A stretch of 64,000 nt of DNA from Acanthornis magna (Eukaryota > Chordata > Aves > Passeriformes > Acanthizidae). Under the pieces are notes generated by a model that was not told where the DNA came from, ran no database searches, and was given only the letters and a program-made list of their open reading frames with translations. A program made the translations under genes and the position numbers. Location: NCBI GenBank assembly GCA_036785705.1, contig JAWUZG010000036.1, positions 15,185,501 to 15,249,500 of the forward strand, read 5' to 3'. Positions 46,810 through 58,861 of this stretch are shown one piece after another (within the stretch, counting starts at the first letter, position 1; every line of letters begins with the position of its first letter).

Positions 46810-48562
46810 TTAATTGAAATCGTCCAGAGATGTCAAAAACCACAAACAAGCATTCTTCAGGTACGTAAGCAGGAAGCAGAAACAGAAGGAAAATACTGGC
46901 CTGCTATTAGACAGGAGAGGTGAACCAGTCACCCACAGCTCTGAAAATGTTCTCAACAGTTTCTTCTCCTCTGCGGTTACCAGCACTGCTGGGCCCCAGG
47001 TGCTGGGAACAAAAATCCAGGCTGATGCAAACAGAGCTGCTGCCAGTGAAGGCAGAGTTGGTGTGTGAGCTGTTACTGGAGCTTGATCCCTATGACTCGA
47101 TGGGCTCTGATGATATCTCCCCGAGGGGTCAAGAGAGCTGGATCCTGTCATTGTGAGACCACTCTCCATGATCTTTGAGAAGTCCTGGAGATCAAGGAAT
47201 GTCCCAGAAAGCTGGAAGAAGGCTAATGTCACCCCCACCTACAAGAAGAGCTTAAAGGAGCATCCAGGAAAATATAGACCCATCCATCTTACTTCAGCCC
47301 TTGGGAAAGTTATGGAATGAATCCTCCTGGGGTCTATCATGTGTCAGATGAAGCACATGACTGGGAAAAGGCAGCAGAGATTCACCAAGAGCAAATTGTG
47401 CTTGACAAACTGGGTTTCCTTCTATGACACAGTAACCTGCTTTTGTTGATGTGGGGTGAGTGGTGGACATTGTTTGCCAGGATTTCTCCAAGGCTCTCAG
47501 TATTGCTTCCCACAGCCTCCTCCTGGACAAGCTGTTGTGTTATGGCCTGGGAATGGGTCTGTACTGTGGGTGGGGACTCAGGGGAGTGGGCAGTCACTTC
47601 CCTTCAATCTGACAGCCTGTCACAAGTGGAGTCCCCAGGGATCGATATTGGGCCCAGCACAGTTTATTTTCCACAGTGATTTAGAAGATGGGATCAAATG
47701 TATCCTGGTGCAGTTTTCCAATAATAATAAACTGCGTGAGGAAGAGGATGCTTGTGAAGGCAGAGTGACTTCCTGCAGAAGGCCTGGATGAGCTGGAAGA
47801 GTGGGTTAATGAGAACATTGTGAAGTTCAGTGAGGACAAGTGTAAAGTTTTGCACCCAGGAAAGCACAGTCAGCTGGCTGGGATCTACCCAGCTTGGGAG
47901 CAGCTGCGTGGGAAGGAGCTAGGGCTCCTGGTGGACAAGCAGCTCCGTGGGAGTGACTGCTGTGCTCCTGCAGCACAGAAAGGGAGCAGAATCCTGGGTG
48001 GCTCCAGCAAGGGCCGCACCAGCAGAGATGGAGAAGTCCTTATCCCACTCTACACAGTCCTTGTCAGGCCACACCTGGAATATTGTGTCCAGTTTTGGCC
48101 CCTGGTGTACAGACCAGATGTGGACAAGCTGGAAAGGGTCCAGAGAAGGGCCACAAAGACAATCCCAGGGCTGGGAAGCCTGGAATGTGAGGAACAGCTG
48201 AGGGAGCTTAGTTTGTTCAGCCTTGAGGGTGTTGAAGGCCTGGGGGAGGCCTTATCCCTGTGTTCCAGGATTTAAAGGGTGGCTACAGAGAAGATGGAGA
48301 TTTACAAGGAATCACATGGGGAAGAGGAGGGGTAATGGGTACAAGTTACTCCTGGAGACATTCCAGTTGGACACAACAGGAAAGTTTTTCTCAATGAGAA
48401 CAATTGGCAGTTAGAGTATCTCCTCAGGGAAGCATGGATTCTGCAACTTTGGACACTTTTAAGATCCAGCTGGACACTGTGCTGGGTCATCTTGTCTTGA
48501 TCATGCTTTTGCAAAGAAATGTTGGACAAGATGATCCCTTCCAATCTGGTGTTCTATGATCC
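46810..48562 (+). mobile_element. CR1 LINE, long decayed copy with reverse-transcriptase remnants
   Basis: About 1.75 kb covering most of the CR1 ORF2 reverse-transcriptase region and 3' end, in broken frames. Readable segments in order: NTGLLLDRRGEPVTHSSENV near 46890, a CELLLELDPYDSMGSDDISP block near 47068, DIVCQDFSKALS near 47465 (the conserved DFSKAF motif), VRPHLEYCVQFWPLVY and [10 protein letters not shown] near 48066-48160, and RELSLFSLEG near 48202. The copy ends gtgttctatgatcc at 48562. Frameshifts and stops make it inactive. Confidence 0.85.
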
Positions 48563-49969
48563 TTAAGCATCTTGAAATTAGAAGATAACTGGCAGGGATC
48601 CAAGATGTAGATTGTTTCTGCAGCAGAAGGGGGGCCATTTCTTCTTGGTTTTGAATAGGTGGCAGAGTAGCTTTGTCTTTTCAATTTTTTTTGCTTTTGA
48701 CATTCCACACTCAAAGCAGAGACTGCAACTGACTATCTCAAAACAAAAAGAGGAAAAGAGACAATTCAAGCTGCTTCTCTAGGTTGCTTACTCATGATAA
48801 AAAAGATGTTTTGGTTGCTGATATAATTTTCATGTACAACATTAAATAAAATAGGAAGTGGCAGCAAATTATAAAGATACAGCTGACTTCTTTAAAAAGA
48901 AGGAACTTTCGTTTTGTGCAGAAGCACTATGTTAGGAAGTCAGAATTTAACATAAAAGATGAATTTAGGCATCAGCAGAACTGGAAATTGCAGAAGCAAA
49001 GTTTTAGATTTTCAAGAGAATAAATCTCTGAATCATTTCCACTGCTGAATATCTCACTAAGGATTTTATCCCGTAGCTTAGCAGCTAACTGGTATGATGT
49101 TATCTAATCTTGGGGCATTAGTTATTTTATATTGGCTTCTTTTCTTCTGATAAGTGCTAGGTATCCTCAAAGGAGAAATTTTGGCTAAGGAAGGTTGTTC
49201 TGTTTGTTATATAACAGTTACTTTATTTATGAAATATTGCTGTATGTCATACAATTAAAAATCATCAAGATATCTTAGAAAATAAGATACTTTCCTTCAC
49301 AGACTTAGTGAAGAAGAATTACGTTAGGTTAAAAGAAAGTACAAGAGAATGTAATTTTCTTCTTGGTATTTAATTAGATTTGGCTGTTGCACAGTTTTAT
49401 CAATAATTGGATGGTACCGTGAGTTCAGGCTGGTGATTTCTGAAATGGGTCTGAAAGTGTTTGAAAACTTTCTGTATGTGACTTGAAAATTCATACCTCA
49501 GTGTAAGCAACAGCCTACCTTGGAATAATATATTCTTTTTGATATATCTTTAATGCATAATAATGTTTCTATGCTCACTTTTAATCATATTGTCATTGGA
49601 TAACCTAAGCCATCCCACATTGCAAATACAGGTTGAATGTGAAGGTTACAAGGCCTTTCCCCTCTGTTCCTAAGTCCTGGCTATGCTTTGTGCTCTGGTA
49701 GCAGTTTTGCCTCTGTGAACCCTCTGTACCTGTGTTGTGGCTACTTTCACTTTGAAATGTTTTATGTTTGTAAGTGCTCATTTTATTCTGCTGACCAAAA
49801 GGAAGGAGAGTATCTAAATAACCGCTTGATTTTTTCCCCAAGCACGAAGTATAACTCCTCTATGTGTAATCTGTGTTTATTTACAGTATTTTATAGCTAC
49901 AGTTTTACATGTAAGAATACAGAGCTCAGGGTTAGTTACTTAAAATTATTTATTTAAGTTGATTTTCAG
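48563..49969. other. Intergenic, nothing recognised
   Basis: AT-rich sequence between the CR1 copy and an exon-like segment. No gene, RNA or repeat family recognised. Confidence 0.5.
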
Positions 49970-50032
49970 AGAATGAGGAATTGTTGAGCTCAATGAGAGC
50001 CATGGTTGAAGAAGCTGAAAAGTCATACTATG
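49970..50032 (+). other. Orphan exon-like segment, 63 bp, unassigned
   Basis: Bounded by an acceptor (gttgattttcag) and a donor (TATG|GTAACT), 63 bases, phase 1 on both sides. Only one frame is open: NEELLSSMRAMVEEAEKSYY, rich in Glu and helix-like. I do not recognise the peptide. It may be a cassette exon of an unannotated transcript, an exon fossil or chance. Confidence 0.2.
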
Positions 50033-53000
50033 GTAACTTGCCTACATGTAGAAATTTTTGTCCTCCTCTTACTGACCATTTTTTGTCTAAAGCATTTTAC
50101 AGAATGGATAACAAGGATAAGAATATCCCTCTCTACATATAAGAAAGTGCCACCTAGAGAAGGTGGGTATTTTGGCAACTATTAAACAGACTTAGAGGTT
50201 TGAAAATGTAAACATGGTATGTCCTTATGTGTCTCCTTATGCTGTAATTATTGCAGATCATATAATCTCCATTTTGTTTAGAGAACCGATATTCAAGTGT
50301 TGTAAATAATTTAATTTTGGGGGGGGGGGGAAAGAATCATGTTCAGCCAGAAGAATAGAAGATCGTCGGAATGATTACAAGAGATTTGAATATGCATAGG
50401 GAGACATATCAGTAAAGTGATGATAAAATTTCCCTTCACTAGAAGAACTTTATAGGTATAACTTTTCATCAGAGAGCACAAATATGAATGCATTATTTAT
50501 TATATGCACAAAAATATAAAATTAAGGGTCAGTATTTCATATCTATTATACAAAGAGGCATATAAAGTACTAGAGCAATTTTCATGTAGCAAAAGTAACA
50601 ATATTCAAGGTTATTTTTGCTGACCCTTGCAATTTAAGTGACCAAAATGCACAAAAGGAATTTCTATGAAAATAATTAGTTATTTTGCATGCCCTCTCAA
50701 CACACACAACAACATGTGTTCAAGTCCATCCCTACTTGAACAATTGCTCTGATGATTAAAGATTAAAATTAAAATAAATTCTAACTCTTATAATTCATTA
50801 CTTTTGGCACTGAATTTTGTTATAAGAAAGATGATGAGCTTGGATGAAGACAGTTGTGGGCCTTTATGCTGACCATTTCAGTCAGTAATGCCATTAGTTT
50901 CACAGATGTTAGGTGTTGGTGCTATTGTGGTTGCCAATAAGGGAGTAGATTGTCAGTCTTGGGGGAAAAAGAAAAATATATTTCTCTCCATGTCTTCTTT
51001 TGACAGGGAGAAAAATATTATCTGTTTTAAATATATTTCATAAGGATGCAATTATTAACCTACACTTGGAAAAAAAGGTCACAAAGTACATTTTGGTTTT
51101 AATTATACTTGCACAGTCCACTGAGGCTTTATTTCCACTAAAGGAAATAATGGGATACTATCTAGATAATCTTTTCTACAGCACCAATTTATGTGCAGCA
51201 ACTTATCATAGCTCACAATCAGCAGTTTGTGTCTTTGATTTAAGATCTGGAAAAATTGTTAAGTTGGTTCCCTTGCAGATTGTTCCTTCTGCGTTAATAA
51301 CAGAGAGCTCCCTCCAACCTTATTTGCTGCCAGGAAATTCACCACTGAGGGCACAAGAGGGACAAGCTGCACTTCCACAGTTCTGGTTTATCTTGCTGTA
51401 GTCTGAGCGGGTTAGCCACTGTTATTATGGTCTGTCCAACTTCAGCTCTGTGGTTGTGGCCTGAAGGGAACTCTTGCATGGGATAAAATGGCTCGTTTGC
51501 AGTTGAGCCTACCCTAAGCTGTGGGAGATTCAAGCATTTTAGGGGGATTTCAGAGATTTTCAGCTATATAGCTGCAGCAAGGTTTTAACAAACTGCATGT
51601 TCTTAGAGGTATATAATCAGGAAAAATATAAATGTATCTTCATGAGAACAGCTGAAAGGGCATTTTAAAACAAAATTTCTCTCTGCCATGTTTCAATCTT
51701 ATGCAAAAGCGTGGCTATCAGAAGTTTTTAATTATTGACATGATATGTATAATACTTTACTTTGATTTCAGAGGCAGCCAAAATAATTCATCTGAAGTCT
51801 TCCTCACTAAAATCAGCCTGGGGAATATATTCAGCATGGAGAGCTTCAGCTCAAACTGTTACAGTTTGGCAAATTTGAAAGAAATTGCAACAGGTTATGG
51901 TAATAGGAATTGCTGGGTAACCTAAATTGCAGGCAGGTCTATAAGCCCAAACTATAGTTTAACACATGTAGAAAGGAATTTCTAAGTATGAGATGATAGT
52001 TCATAAGAGGCGGTGAGAGTTTCTTGGAATGGTTTACCAAACTTGGTACTGGTTAAAATGTTTAAATATTTTTAATTAGAACATTGGACTTCAGTAGAAT
52101 GATGATTTTCTCTCAACATTTTTTTCATCAGATTATTTTGTGTAAATTAGATTCTGTTCTATCCTTAAGACCTTTGACTAAAATATTAATGGAGAAATTT
52201 CTTTTTTTATTGAGATGCTTACAGACATATTTCTTCCCATAAAAATAACATATTTTCTTACAGAATGGTCAGATTTAGAGTTCAGTTTTACTCTAACTTG
52301 CATAAGATGTGTTTTCAGATGGCTTATGAATGGAAATTAATCTTTAGTAGGAATTCACTGATGTAGGTCTACTAAAAGCCAGTGAAGCTTTGTTAAGTGA
52401 GCTGTCTGATCAGCTTGCATTAACAGACTAAGTGAACTCTGAGGTTTACCGAATATGTAAATGTCTGCTAAGGTAATTTTTTGTATAACTTTAAAAAGAG
52501 AAAATATCCATGTGTAAGGGATAGATTTATTTCAGCCATCCTATTATTTAATCAATATGTGTTGTACTACTGCTGTGTTCTCATTTAGACCTCAAATTTT
52601 ACACTGCTTGAAGAATTCTAGGGGAAAAGCAACACAGTTGTTTCAAACAATGGTATGTTCAAAGACTGGCATCAAAGCCAGAATTGTAAGTTACTGGTGA
52701 GAACTACTGACAAGGCTGCTGATCCAGGTGGAATAGGCTAGATATCCATGTGGCTGTTTCTCTGTGTCTGACACTTGGAGACATGGATGAAAGGATGTCA
52801 GGCGGACATGCAAATGTAGATGTCACAGACTAAGGAGCAAAGGGCAGGAGAGTAACTTCCTAAATGACAACGTGTACGTGCTTCATTGGAAGACGTGTTG
52901 AAACTAAAAGCAAGATGACACTTGTGTGGGTAGTAATTGTAGGAGTAAATAAGAAGGTGACTGTAATCTTCAGCTTCAGCGTTAATTCTTCCTTGACAAT

Positions 53001-56000
53001 GAAATCTGATAGCATGATAGTTTAACTTTTGAAAGTGCAAACATGAAAAGATAATCATCAAGAGAATGAACTAGAGTAAATGAGGTATTGGTAAGAAAAC
53101 GGTGTATAAACAGGATATAACTAACAGATTGAAGTTAAAAAATATTCATTGCCGTGGGATGATGGAGGAAAGGAATACAACTTCGTTGAAGTACTTGTTT
53201 TGTTTCCAGATATAAAATAAGATCTTAATCTTATTTGTCCCAGTGTAATGTAATACATCAGAAAACCCTCTCCAGTTTTTCCAGGGGCACTGAACCATAA
53301 CAGCTCTGGGTTGTCCAGTGTGATTAAAGAAAGGTAGAAATAGTTCTGTTCCTGCTGCCAGAAGTCTTACTGAGATTTATTGACGGAATTTGTGGTGCCA
53401 AGAATTCCATGCCAATTGCTCTGCTGGAGGAAAGCAAGCAGCCTCACTTGAGTTGTTTAGTAGAATGGTTTCTCAGGTTGGTCACAGCACATTAAAAAAT
53501 AAATTAATTCTCAAATATGGTTTTTTTCTTTTTTGTACTCCCTTAGTAAGTTTGTACCTCTTCTACGTATTTGTCTCATAGATGCATATTTTCAGCTTCT
53601 TCTGCAGTTCTTCCTATTTCATAGGATAGATAATTATACTGATAATTAAAGCAAAGTAAGGTCTTTCTTTGTATGCTTTACTTGATGCATGTAATCATGA
53701 ATTTTCAAGTACACTTTTATTCTAGAGCAAGCTTCATGACTTAGTAGTCCAGTTTTACATTATAAGGAGATCTGTGGCTTAATGGTATATTTTCAAAAAT
53801 CATGTTTTGATTAGCCTGTCATTTGGGACTGTGTTTTAGTACCACTGTTACATTTGCTATATAGATTTATTTCAGACAGAGACCCTAAAATTATGAATAG
53901 TTACATTTCTGTATTGCCATTGCATTAGTTATTTCCAGAGTATCACTGAAACTATGATTCTAGCATGCTTCAGAAGAATGGAGATGTTAATAAGCAGCAA
54001 TTATGAAAGATTGCTATTAGCTGCTCACAGTATAAATATTTCTTCATGATGCTGACATGTGAATGCCTGTAAAAGATGAGTGCTCCACTCTGCTTTTCAG
54101 CATGCACACATAAAGATTTCCCAGATATATCTGAAGAGTCATTTCACTTTTTCAGTGTAAGCAATAGTAATAGCCTGTCATGCTATGTGCATGTATTTGT
54201 GCTATGACTTGAGAAATTACTCTTGCAGTTTTTCCTGTTGGTTTGGCTGAACTGAACAATGCTTTGTTGGGAGTGAGGCAGGATAGCAGGTGCCAGCGGC
54301 ATGATCCCACTCCCATTTTAGTCAGTAAAAATTTTACTACAGAAACTGAGTCTGGATAAGACCTTTTGTGTGAAAAAGTTCAGTCCTGGTAAATAGCTTA
54401 TTATCCTATAGTTAAGAAAGCAGCTCACAAAGATGCTGCATATCAGAAGTTATTTATAAATACAGGCTTTAATAATATGCAAGCCAGACATGCAAATCTG
54501 GATTTTTTTCAAATCTGCATGAGAACATTTTAATCTGTGAGCTCAGACTTCCTATGTCTCAAACATCTCTATCGCAAGAAGGTAGCATGTCCTGAACAGA
54601 ATGCAGTGCAAATTCTACTGCACTTCCCAGTGTGCTAAATGAAATGTTTAATGGCAATTTGGCCAATCCTGCAGCACTGCACCATGTAGATGGTCCTGAC
54701 ATAGGCGCAGATCCCATAGGGAAAAGAAGAAAGGAGGTGGTCATGTAATTGAAGACTATATCATAAAGCACAGTCACCAGTGGGTGTAATTATGGTTGAA
54801 CGTAATTATGCACCTCCTAACCTTATGTACCTTAATTATAGCACCTCCTAACTCTTTGCCTGCTTGCCTTGAAACTCAGTCTGGTGTAACTGTGCTAACC
54901 CACAAAATGCACCATGGTTGTATCAGCTGTGACCCTCTTACAGCTAAAGACAGTTACTTGACTAATGCAAGGATCAGTAGGTTTTCTCTATTTAACTTTT
55001 TTAAGCTGCTTAATGAAGAAATTTGGCAGTAGACTGTGTAGAAAGTAAAGCTGTTACTGAGGGCTTTGGCCACTTTGTTTTTCTGGGGAATGAGAGCTAT
55101 TTGGGAGGGCTCTGAGTAGCAGCTGGGGAGCCCAGGAATCTTGGAAGCGTCTTGAAGCGTCTGGAGCAGACACCATCATTTTGGAAATTGTCCAAACTGT
55201 GTATTGGAGCAAAACACAGTGCCTAGCAGCCACAGTACCTCCTGACAGAGTCAGATGGCATGACAGTTCCCTCCACACGGGTGATCTTCACCATTCTTGC
55301 CCCTACCTACCTCTCTCTCTGGGAAAAAGCCTCAGTTTTCTCTGAAACAAGCCATGGTAAAATGTATGTCTTTCACATGCACAAATGTCTCAGGAGTGCT
55401 CTATTGTAAGGAAGCTGTCCAGCCAGTTAGGTCTATGTAGTCATGGGGAAAGCAGAGAAGGGTTCCACCCACAGCAATGTTTTGCCCTTAATGGAAGAAC
55501 TTGGCCTAACTTCACACTCATTTGAAAGCATTGAACAGCAGTAGGCAGGGAAACGGACTATGACAAATGCATCTGGATGATAGAATCTTTTGTCTCAATT
55601 TTGTTGAAGAATAATAGTAACTTTGGATCTCAGTGTCCTTACAAAAAACTCAGCATTGTGTAAGTAGGAGAAAATTACTTGACGTCTTAAAATGTCCTGA
55701 AAATCCAGATGCATGAGAAACAGCTGTACAACAGCATAGCTTAAAGCAACACACTTCCCCCTCCACCCCCCACCTCCCTATATTTAGCTAACAAAATGAA
55801 AGTTCACTGTGCCACCTCACATCACTGTTGATGGCAATGGGAGGGACAAAGACACTTTATTTGCTCTGCTGTGCAGTGACTAGGCTGTGCAATAATGCTT
55901 AAGTAACAAGACACTCCAAAGGGAACAGATTGGGAGGTATGAACGCACTAACAAGTAGGACTTGCACAAAAGACATCCCCAGGGACATGGCTTCATTTCA

Positions 56001-58792
56001 GATGGTTCTGCCTGGAGCTTGGCTTGCCCAGCCCTGCCCAAAGGCAGCCAGAAAGAATAGTATGAGGTGAACGGCGGTAATTAGTATCTCTTTTTTTTTA
56101 AAAATTACAAATATGTGTTCAGAGATTGTCAAGATCCTCTAGTAAACCAATAAATCTATAAATTTTACTTACTATCTTGCCCTAACTTTTTCCAGGGCAT
56201 TCTTCAGTTCCTTCTGAAAGCACATCTTTTTCTGCTAAATAACCACAGCCAAAACCTTTCAGACTGTATCCAGCCAAATGTTAATGTTGTTAGAAGCAGT
56301 GATAATTATGCAAGGAGTCACTTCACTGGTCACTGAAGGTGAGTTCTGTATTCAACCTGAATACAAGCAGGCGATTGTGGATGAATTGTACCAAATTCCA
56401 AAATTCCCTTCTGACCCTCCATAGTTAGAAATGTTGCTGGAAAAATGGAGAGATCTTTGAAGACTTTTGCCATTTTGTAGAAGCTGGTGCAGATCACAGT
56501 GTACCAACTGATGCACTCAGTGCCTGGATGAAAGATTCGTGCATAGGGACTGGGTAGCACTGCTCCGACGAGTGTTTCTTTGTCTGTGTATTTCATTCAG
56601 ACAGTTGAAGTGTAATAAGAAACACTGGTACTTAAATTCCCCCACAAGTTTTCTTCCTCTCTATGATCTCAAATTTTGTTCCTATAATGACTCTTTCCCC
56701 TCCCCCTCTTCTGCAAACTTCATTGAGCCATCTCTGGGAGCTTCTCTTCACGTTAGTGCCCTTTCTCTTGACTCTGAATTAATTAAGGATGAAACTGGAA
56801 CAGTGACTCATTGCAAAGAAGCAGAGTTCCTTATTAGTAATAAGCAAAGAAGGCCACAGGAACCCACTGCTTCCCGGCTCCAACAATGCCTTCCTTTTGT
56901 GTGTCATTCCCACATTGATCATGTTAACTGATGCCACTTTAGACGCTAATTGTTATATTGATGACCAACCAATTGGATGGTTTCACTATTTGGGAGCTTT
57001 TGGAGAGGCAATCTCCAAAAAGGTGAAAGTGCTAATTATATTGGTAATTACTTTAAAGCTCTTATCCTACTTTTGCCAGTGTCCATTCCCATGGTAACAG
57101 GAGCAGGTACAGCAGCATTCAGCTGAGCAGCACTCAGAGCTCTTGGCTACATCAGCAGTGGCTGAGGTTGGAAAGACGCTATACAAATTGTGCATAAAGA
57201 TTTTCGAAGATTCTATAGATTTCTTTGCCACAGACCTAACTTAAAATGCAAAACAAAAAGCTATCCCCCAAAGTTAGTTTCTTTCTTCATGAGCTGTATT
57301 GGCTTTTCTAAAGCTTTGATTTTACCCTTAGGTGAGCTGGCAGGTCTTCTAGAGGCTGGTTTGCAGCCAGAGTCCTCAGGGGAAATTCTGTCTGACTCAG
57401 CAACTATCTTTTTTCCTGCAGTCTCCTGGGCTGAGAACAACAGCTTTGCCACTTCCTGACTCTTGGGCCTAGGCTACTAGGCAAATTTCGAGAAGGAAGT
57501 TCCCACCAGTGCTTTGAGCGTGCCTGAAATTGTAAATGGGTTGTATTTAGAATGGTTTACATCCCTGTTGGTATTAAATTTACTTAGGCTGCCATCAGCT
57601 ACAGGAACTTTCTAGATACTTAGGTTTTCAGCATGTAATTGTTGTATATCCCTGAATGTTGTAAATGTGAATTATTAACATTTTCTTCATGAAGCAGCAC
57701 AGATTCCAGGCTGTGGTAGTCGGCTGTTCATTGTGCTCAGCAAAGCCAAACATGACATTTCTGTGTCCTGGAGTGAAAGTTCTGAAGTGATCTGAGTGTA
57801 GTCGTGAGCAAGAGAAAATCATAAGGTATCCTGCTTTTTTCCTCAATGAGCTTCAGAGCTCAAAACCAGCTCCAACAAGAGCACGTCAACAATGCTGTCC
57901 AACAACTCACTTCAGGAGACAGTGTTTGGCTTTACAGACAGGTTCCTCCACAGGGTGTTTTAAATTACATCATAATTCAATTAGGATCATAAAGATTTTG
58001 TAGTATAAATTTCTTTCCTGTGATTCTGGAAATATTATCAGCCAGAAATATTTTTTTTCTGTGATTAGCACTGATACATTTTAAAAGAAGATTCTTTGTT
58101 AGCTAATTCATTTCTTTCTGTTTTAGCCAAATAAATTTTATTTAATTCTGTAATTCATACTAAATTTCACTTTTGAGCAAATATGCTGTTTGCAGTGAGA
58201 TTATACCTACCCTGTTTACTTAAATAAGGACAATAGGGAAATCAGAGATAAATAATACATAGTGCCTTAGAATTTAGGGAGGAACTGGATGATCATCCAT
58301 TTTGAAGATCAGGGCACTATATTTATTTATATATATAAATACAGTACTTTAAATGGTTGCATTTGTTTTAGTTACTTCCTTTTATTCTTGGCATAGGTTT
58401 GCCAACAGGATTGGTTTTCTAATATTACATACCTGAACTAAGTGAGAATTAATATTTGGGCATGCTTTATCTTCCTTAATTTCAAGCAAGGAAATACTGA
58501 TTTAAGTTCATAGGACTTTTCCATGCTAAGAGATACCTTACAAGTTATACTGTCCTCTACTTGGCAAGGCCCTTAATGTGATAGCAAAGGAAAAAATTCC
58601 AAGTGATGGGTCTACCTGAAGAAGGGAAAGAGAAAGGAAAAGGAAAAGTTGTTTTAGAGAAAAAAGAGTTTTTGATGGCTAGCAAACTTGAGGGGGGAAG
58701 GAAAAAGAATTGTTGATATTGACATTCATATAGTGCTGCTGTTATTTTACTGACAAGTGACATGGTTACTAACCACAAGTAGTCCCTGTATT
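50033..58792. other. Intergenic, no gene recognised
   Basis: About 8.8 kb of AT-rich sequence. Holds a run of 12 G at 50319-50330. Open frames of 60-133 codons (for example 51000-51401 and 56539-56931) lack any domain or consistent splice context. Parts near 56930-57160 are somewhat less AT-rich and might be regulatory, but nothing specific can be shown. Confidence 0.5.
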
Positions 58793-58861
58793 GGGGTGGT
58801 GGACATGGTGGTTCTGGGTTCACAGTTGGACTTGATGAACCTTAGTGATTTGATGTTTTCC
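58793..58861 (+). mobile_element. CR1 LINE 3' end fragment
   Basis: ggtggtggacatggtggttc, then cacagttggacttgatgaac and ttagtgatttgatg, follows the CR1 3' UTR (acatggtttagtggtggact, later gttggacttgatgatc). A short decayed piece. Confidence 0.55.

Noticed and set aside
47820..48275. A host gene encoding the KFSEDKCKVLHPGK peptide
   Set aside because: The peptide is the C-terminal part of a CR1 reverse transcriptase, flanked by stops and frameshifts and ending in a CR1 tail.
51000..51401. 133-codon open frame
   Set aside because: No recognisable family, no clear splice context, AT-rich chance frame most likely.
56539..56931. 130-codon open frame
   Set aside because: No domain or homologue recognised and no exon-like boundaries.
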